From NCBI GenBank assembly GCA_963966185.1, contig CAWZYM010000151.1:1397501-1461500 (forward strand): a DNA stretch of 64,000 bases. Direction: 5' to 3'. Shown here one piece after another: positions 58,885 through 64,000 of this stretch (position 1 is its first letter; each line of letters opens with the position of its first letter). The translations under genes were made by a program, and so were the position numbers. Below the pieces are notes generated by a model, which saw only the letters and a list, made by a program, of their open reading frames with translations, ran no database searches and was not told where the DNA came from. This stretch comes from Rhabditoides inermis. Its lineage: Eukaryota > Nematoda > Chromadorea > Rhabditida > Rhabditidae.

Positions 58885-59519
58885 TATAGTTGTATTCTGG
58901 GAGATAGTTGGGGCCTCTGTGCATTTGACTACAGAAATGAAGATACTCATTTTCCGTGACCACACACCGGGCAGTCGGTGAAAATGATCTCGCAGGCTGC
59001 AATTTTGAAAGCGCATGCTCGTTTCTGGACGCAATTGGATCGGTACGAGATCATTGTCACTGTTTGCCCGGTGCGTGGTCCCGCACGGAAAATGAGTATC
59101 TTCATTTCTGTAGTCAAATGTACAATGCCCCCAACTATCTCCCTGAAGAAAACTATATTCATGCGCGCCCTGCCCGCCTGCCGGGGGAGATAACTAGCCA
59201 GAGTGACGGGAAACAACTGGCCTACGGAACCGTGCGAATCTAACTAACATGATCTGGATGAGTTCCCATTGTTGCTAACATGACTTTTGGATATCGCTTC
59301 TTGAAAGTTCTGGCGCGAGCCTTATCCTAAGCTAAAAGAAAGGTTTATTTTTTTCTAATTTCGGTATATTAGTTTTCAAAGGGCAATCAGCATAAACAGT
59401 ACATAATAGAAGTTTGTGTTACTAAAATGAACTTACTCGTTAAAATAATAGATATACCTTTGGGTTGAGTGTGCGGTCACTATTTCTATTATTTTACTAA
59501 GAGAACACGGAGTTTATAA

Positions 59520-59592
59520 GGCCGGGTTAGCCAAGTGGATAGCGTCGCAGCTTGCTAAGCGTACGGTCGCTAGTTCGATTCCCCTCGCGGGC
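59520..59592 (+). repeat. tRNA-like sequence in spacer copy 1
   Basis: gttagccaagtggatagcg (A-box region) and tagttcgattcccc (B box) with gct in the position of an anticodon. The acceptor and T stems pair poorly, so a SINE head is more likely than a working tRNA. Confidence 0.5.
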
Positions 59593-60878
59593 AATTGTTC
59601 TGCCGAATTCCACTACCTCCCGGTGGGGCGCGTGAACCCACTCTCACCCTCTGAGAGCCATACCATCGGCGGCGGCAGTCTTTCAAGATCTTCTACCACG
59701 CTCTCGCATCCGGAACTGGTCACTTCGCGATGTTCACGCCCATCTACCATGAACAGTCAGGACTCGCGCCGCACTGTTCCAGCCAAGGAGCCTCAATACC
59801 CCACTGTAGGATTGTGTGTGCTTCCAGATAACCCATCATGATACTATTGTATGTACATGTCGGAATCAGGCTGATAAACGAAACACGGAGTTTCTAACTT
59901 AAAATATTCGAATATCATTTCACAATATAGTACAAGACTTGCAAACGTTCTTGCACATGTCTCATAATTTCGGTCTATAAGTTTAATTAGGGTACGTACA
60001 AATCAGTTTTTTTCACTATTTAATGTAAGAACTTTTGAAACCTATCTGATGTATTTTAATGGAAGGTTGTCATTTATATAAACACGCAAAATAAAAAGGA
60101 GCTGATTTAACAATACAAATAAACAAACATTGTAGAATACTACACAACATTTATTATCGAATACTATAAAAAACTGGAGTCTTTGAATAACAAAAACGAA
60201 CTTAATTCACTAATGATGAGATGTGGTGTTCAGCCGATGTATAGTTGTATTCTGGGAGATAGTTGGGGCCTCTGTGCATTTGACTACAGAAATGAAGATA
60301 CTCATTTTCCGTGCGGGACCACACACCGGGCAGTCGGTGAAAATGATCTCGCAGGCTGCAATTTTGAAAGCGCATGCTCGTTTCTGGACGCAATTGGATC
60401 GGTACGAGATCATTGTCACTGTTTGCCCGGTGCGTGGTCCCGCACGGAAAATGAGTATCTTCATTTCTGTAGTCAAATGTACAATGCCCCCAACTATCTC
60501 CCTGAAGAAAACTATATTCATGCGCGCCCTGCCCGCCTGCCGGGGGAGATAACTAGCCAGAGTGACGGGAAACAACTGGCCTACGGAACCGTGCGAATCT
60601 AACTAACATGATCTGGATGAGTTCCCATTGTTGCTAACATGACTTTTGGATATCGCTTCTTGAAAGTTCTGGCGCGAGCCTTATCCTAAGCTAAAAGAAA
60701 GGTTTATTTTTTTCTAATTTCGGTATATTAGTTTTCAAAGGGCAATCAGCATAAACAGTACATAATAGAAGTTTGTGTTACTAAAATGAACTTACTCGTT
60801 AAAATAATAGATATACCTTTGGGTTGAGTGTGCGGTCACTATTTCTATTATTTTACTAAGAGAACACGGAGTTTATAA

Positions 60879-60951
60879 GGCCGGGTTAGCCAAGTGGATA
60901 GCGTCGCAGCTTGCTAAGCGTACGGTCGCTAGTTCGATTCCCCTCGCGGGC
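60879..60951 (+). repeat. tRNA-like sequence in spacer copy 2
   Basis: Identical to the one at 59520-59592, shifted by the 1359-base unit. Confidence 0.5.
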
Positions 60952-62008
60952 AATTGTTCTGCCGAATTCCACTACCTCCCGGTGGGGCGCGTGAACCCAC
61001 TCTCACCCTCTGAGAGCCATACCATCGGCGGCGGCAGTCTTTCAAGATCTTCTACCACGCTCTCGCATCCGGAACTGGTCACTTCGCGATGTTCACGCCC
61101 ATCTACCATGAACAGTCAGGACTCGCGCCGCACTGTTCCAGCCAAGGAGCCTCAATACCCCACTGTAGGATTGTGTGTGCTTCCAGATAACCCATCATGA
61201 TACTATTGTATGTACATGTCGGAATCAGGCTGATAAACGAAACACGGAGTTTCTAACTTAAAATATTCGAATATCATTTCACAATATAGTACAAGACTTG
61301 CAAACGTTCTTGCACATGTCTCATAATTTCGGTCTATAAGTTTAATTAGGGTACGTACAAATCAGTTTTTTTCACTATTTAATGTAAGAACTTTTGAAAC
61401 CTATCTGATGTATTTTAATGGAAGGTTGTCATTTATATAAACACGCAAAATAAAAAGGAGCTGATTTAACAATACAAATAAACAAACATTGTAGAATACT
61501 ACACAACATTTATTATCGAATACTATAAAAAACTGGAGTCTTTGAATAACAAAAACGAACTTAATTCACTAATGATGAGATGTGGTGTTCAGCCGATGTA
61601 TAGTTGTATTCTGGGAGATAGTTGGGGCCTCTGTGCATTTGACTACAGAAATGAAGATACTCATTTTCCGTGCGAGACCACACACCGGGCAGTCGGTGAA
61701 AATGATCTCGCAGGCTGCAATTTTGAAAGCGCATGCTCATTTCTGGACGCAATTGGATCGGTACGAGATCATTGTCACTGTTTGCCCGGTGCGTGGTCCC
61801 GCACGGAAAATGAGTATCTTCATTTCTGTAGTCAAATGTACAATGCCCCCAACTATCTCCCTGAAGAAAACTATACCGCGATAGAAACAGTTTTATTCCG
61901 ACGTTTCGCCTTTATGGCATCATCAGGAAAAGCATTACCTCAAACTTGGGTAATTAAACTTCACTTAATTCACTAATTCATAATTCTAGAATGATAAGTG
62001 GTTCGACA

Positions 62009-63477
62009 TCATACGGTTCTCGCCATAGAAAAGGATCGCGATGGCATTACAGAACTGACAGGAACTGTGATTGTGATTGGGGTACTATGCTTGCATAATA
62101 GACGATACAGTTCCCTCTTCAGGTCGCGCAGCATGAATATGGTGGTCCAGATGATAGCAGGGAAGAGCAGCGTCGAGAACGCGAGATACGCAGAGGAATA
62201 CCAGTACGAGATGGGCAGGTCTGAACATGTATAGGAGTATATGTACGCCTCCTTGATCTCGCTTGACCTATGACTCTCTGCAGTATCTTGGCGACCATGA
62301 GAAAGAACATGGAGAACCCTGGGATGAAGCTTTGGATGATGAACACATACGAGACGCACACTTCCGAGCGGCTGCTAGCGCTCTTGCCTGAAGAATGGTA
62401 ATTTGGACATGTTTCTAGTTGTGATTCTTATCGCAATTAAATAATTGTCAGATGAAGATATATAGTACATCGGTAGAGAAATAGAGAGTGAGATGTTATA
62501 AATATATGCTCACTATATGTCTGGGCCACTTTGAGCAGCTTGTGTTTGGTGAACCGGAGTGTCCAGAGAGAAGCGGCGAGAGACGCCACAGCCATGAACA
62601 TCTCCATGTATTGCAGCACCTCAACACACAATCAACAATCATTTGCAATAACCACTATTGATCCCAGTTGAGAGAGAGAGAAAGATAGAGAAGGGAAGAG
62701 AGAGAGAGAGAGAGAGAAAGAGGGAGAAAGAGAAAGAGGAAGAGGTTCTAACCGCCAGCATCCATGCGTGTCTCGGTATGGTCTTCACATTCTCGCACAC
62801 ATCTCCCCTCCCGAACTGACCGTCCGTCAACACAAAGAAGTAGTAGGTAAGCTGGAATAGAATTCAGTTTCACAAGTATATTTCAATACACGAATAGATT
62901 CGAAAGCATGCGTGAGGTAAGGGAATAGATTTCATTTATTTACCTGTGGCAATTCAAATGCGAGACAGATAAGAAATATCTGATATGCGTGCATGGGCTT
63001 CTGTCGCACGATTTTGAAAAAGCGAATGAGAGAGACGCTCTGAAAGAGAACACGTTACAATTTGATGTACATGTTAGTTGTTAGAGTTAGTTAAACCTCA
63101 CAAAGATTAGTGGCAGCCAGGAAAACGTGGAAACGTTGTTGGCGGCTCGAATGTAGGAACATGTCCCGACTGTCATCTTGAAGTTAGGAAATCCGTATAA
63201 AATTATTAGAGAAAATATCGCCAGCACGATTTTCCATAAGTGTAGCACTGATCCAAAACTTATGAGAAGAACGAGACTGTCCTAAATTGTTTTGTGATCT
63301 TGTTCTCACAAACTATCGTACCGCATATCTTTTCAGCAAGTCTTTGCGTCGATGCAGTAGAATAGCGAATATGGCGACAGTGACAGGCATGGGGGATTCA
63401 CTGATGAGAATGGCAAAGGAGGAATACCACTGCGACACATCGAGAGACGTCAGGGTCGCATCCGACACGTTCGACAT
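62009..63477 (-). CDS. 7TM serpentine receptor, class not assigned
   Basis: Seven or eight exons on the minus strand. Start MSNVSDATLTSLDVSQWYSS (ATG 63475-63477), an extracellular N-terminus with a possible N-glycosylation site. Spans follow in PVTVAIFAILLH, LWKIVLAIFSLIILYGF, FSWLPLIFVSVSLIRFF, AYQIFLICLAFELPQLTYYFFVL, MEMFMAVASLAASLW, VFIIQSFIPGFSMFFLMVA and YLAFSTLLFPAIIWTTIFML, then a short tail (LRDLKRELYRLLC). The exon join RVI|DLPISYWYSS is in phase. Seven spans and gene size fit nematode chemoreceptors, but I cannot choose a class. The stop TGA at 62009-62011 lies 130 bases from the repeat array. Confidence 0.7.
62663..62740. repeat. (GA)n tract in a receptor intron
   Basis: GA run with aag interruptions in an intron of the 62009-63477 gene. 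Confidence 0.9.
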
Positions 63478-63804
63478 TCAAATGACAAGTCTAGAGACCG
63501 TCAGTTGTCCGACCAGAACATGCAATGATATGTGAAAAACTTCTTTGAGTTTTAGTCGTAGAAGTCGCGTGGAGGAAGGAGAAACGCACGCACGCAACGA
63601 AACTGGTGGGAAAGTAAGCATCGTCTAAAGACCACTGTCGTATTTATAAATAGAATATAGTACATTCCGTACAGTAACACTTAATCAAACACGTTTATGC
63701 AATATAAGTATGTATACCCGCTCATGTAATTACTACTACCGGCATGACTGGTGACTAAGAGATTTTGAGAGATGTCAGTGGTATCCTGGTATCAAGTGGA
63801 GGTT

Positions 63805-63896
63805 TCATAGTCGGTGGCTGGAAGTGCTTGGCAGAGTGATGTCAGTGGCCTTGCTAGCGTGTGTGTATCTCTCGCCTCTGTAGATGCGGAACACTT
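63805..63896 (-). CDS. Last exon of a gene leaving the window
   Basis: On the minus strand, acceptor tttttcag at about 63897 opens the frame VFRIYRGERYTHASKATD, ending SSHRL and TGA at 63805-63807. The upstream exon(s) must lie beyond or near the window end. Too little is visible to assign a family. Confidence 0.5.
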
Positions 63897-64000
63897 CTGA
63901 AAAAACGGACATCAACTAGTCGTATACTGTCACAGACAGTTACACAGTCGAGCATGCACACAACTGGCAGAATATTCTATGCTATACTTATGCGGTTTGG

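Larger units (their letters stand above)
58885..61875 (+). repeat. Tandem array: foldback - spacer - foldback - spacer - foldback
   Basis: The unit is 1359 bases. Units start at 58885, 60240 and 61599; the third holds only the first 277 bases. Copies 1 and 2 differ by a 4-base gap (ccgtgaccac versus ccgtgcgggaccac) and I see almost no other changes. Each 277-base segment is itself an inverted repeat: arms of about 110 bases (atagttgtattctggga ... tcatttctgtagtcaaatg) around a 50-base centre. Confidence 0.9.

Noticed and set aside
59520..59592. tRNA-Ser(GCT)
   Set aside because: gct falls near the anticodon position, but the acceptor and T stems do not pair and there is no clear Ser-type variable arm.
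59623..59841. 72-codon frame repeated at 60982
   Set aside because: Identity of the two copies only reflects the recent tandem duplication. Ser/Pro-rich and next to a tRNA-like head, so probably SINE body.
60183..60602. 139-codon frame in the array as a gene
   Set aside because: It runs through the inverted repeat, so both strands give similar peptides; no family resemblance and no splice context.

Overview
The window reads as nuclear DNA of a nematode. Genes are cut into many short exons (mostly 60-130 nt). The set includes an 89-residue barrier-to-autointegration factor, a six-cysteine caenopore-like saposin, a CAP/SCP (venom-allergen-like) secreted protein, a UDP-glucuronosyltransferase, a MUT-7-type exonuclease with a Mut7-C tail, a BPI/LBP-like protein and two 7TM serpentine receptors. 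Exon density and heavy (GA/CT)n content would fit a rhabditid or diplogastrid worm, but I cannot name the species.

Layout, + strand: UGT with 5' exons unresolved (1385-5472), saposin (5948-6815), BAF (7587-8056), CAP protein (8471-9578), a complete Penelope-like retroelement with an N-terminal GIY-YIG nuclease (9794-14152), mut-7 (14474-25586), F-box/FBA protein (26412-30891), BPI/LBP-like protein (33164-37405) and a small multi-pass membrane protein (39154-40887). Minus strand: an srh-like receptor (41069-42528), a PAS-domain kinase of the PASK type (43016-51447) with a two-LIM-domain gene nested on the opposite strand in one intron (50032-50802), a second 7TM receptor (62009-63477) and the last exon of another gene (63805-63896).

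The rest is dominated by repeats. The retroelement has two identical 299-bp terminal copies, a 16-bp target duplication and a leader that folds into hairpins sharing one loop sequence. mut-7 introns hold a 1.2-kb TIR element full of TTTCGCG motifs, a 0.8-kb foldback with tRNA-like arms and a 0.5-kb TIR element with an 8-bp duplication. TTAA-flanked TIR elements sit in the F-box and PASK introns; the PASK one is centred on a perfect 42-bp-stem hairpin. At 58885-61875 a 277-bp foldback alternates with a nearly identical 1.08-kb spacer. The stretch 51.5-58.2 kb appears gene-free and is loaded with (GA)n/(CT)n tracts.

The genes do not form an operon-like pathway. The one functional link is that MUT-7 proteins act in small-RNA silencing of transposons, and this mut-7 gene directly follows what looks like a recently inserted retroelement and has several transposons in its introns. 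Exon boundaries were read by eye from GT/AG sites, reading-frame continuity and family similarity, so individual boundaries may be off.
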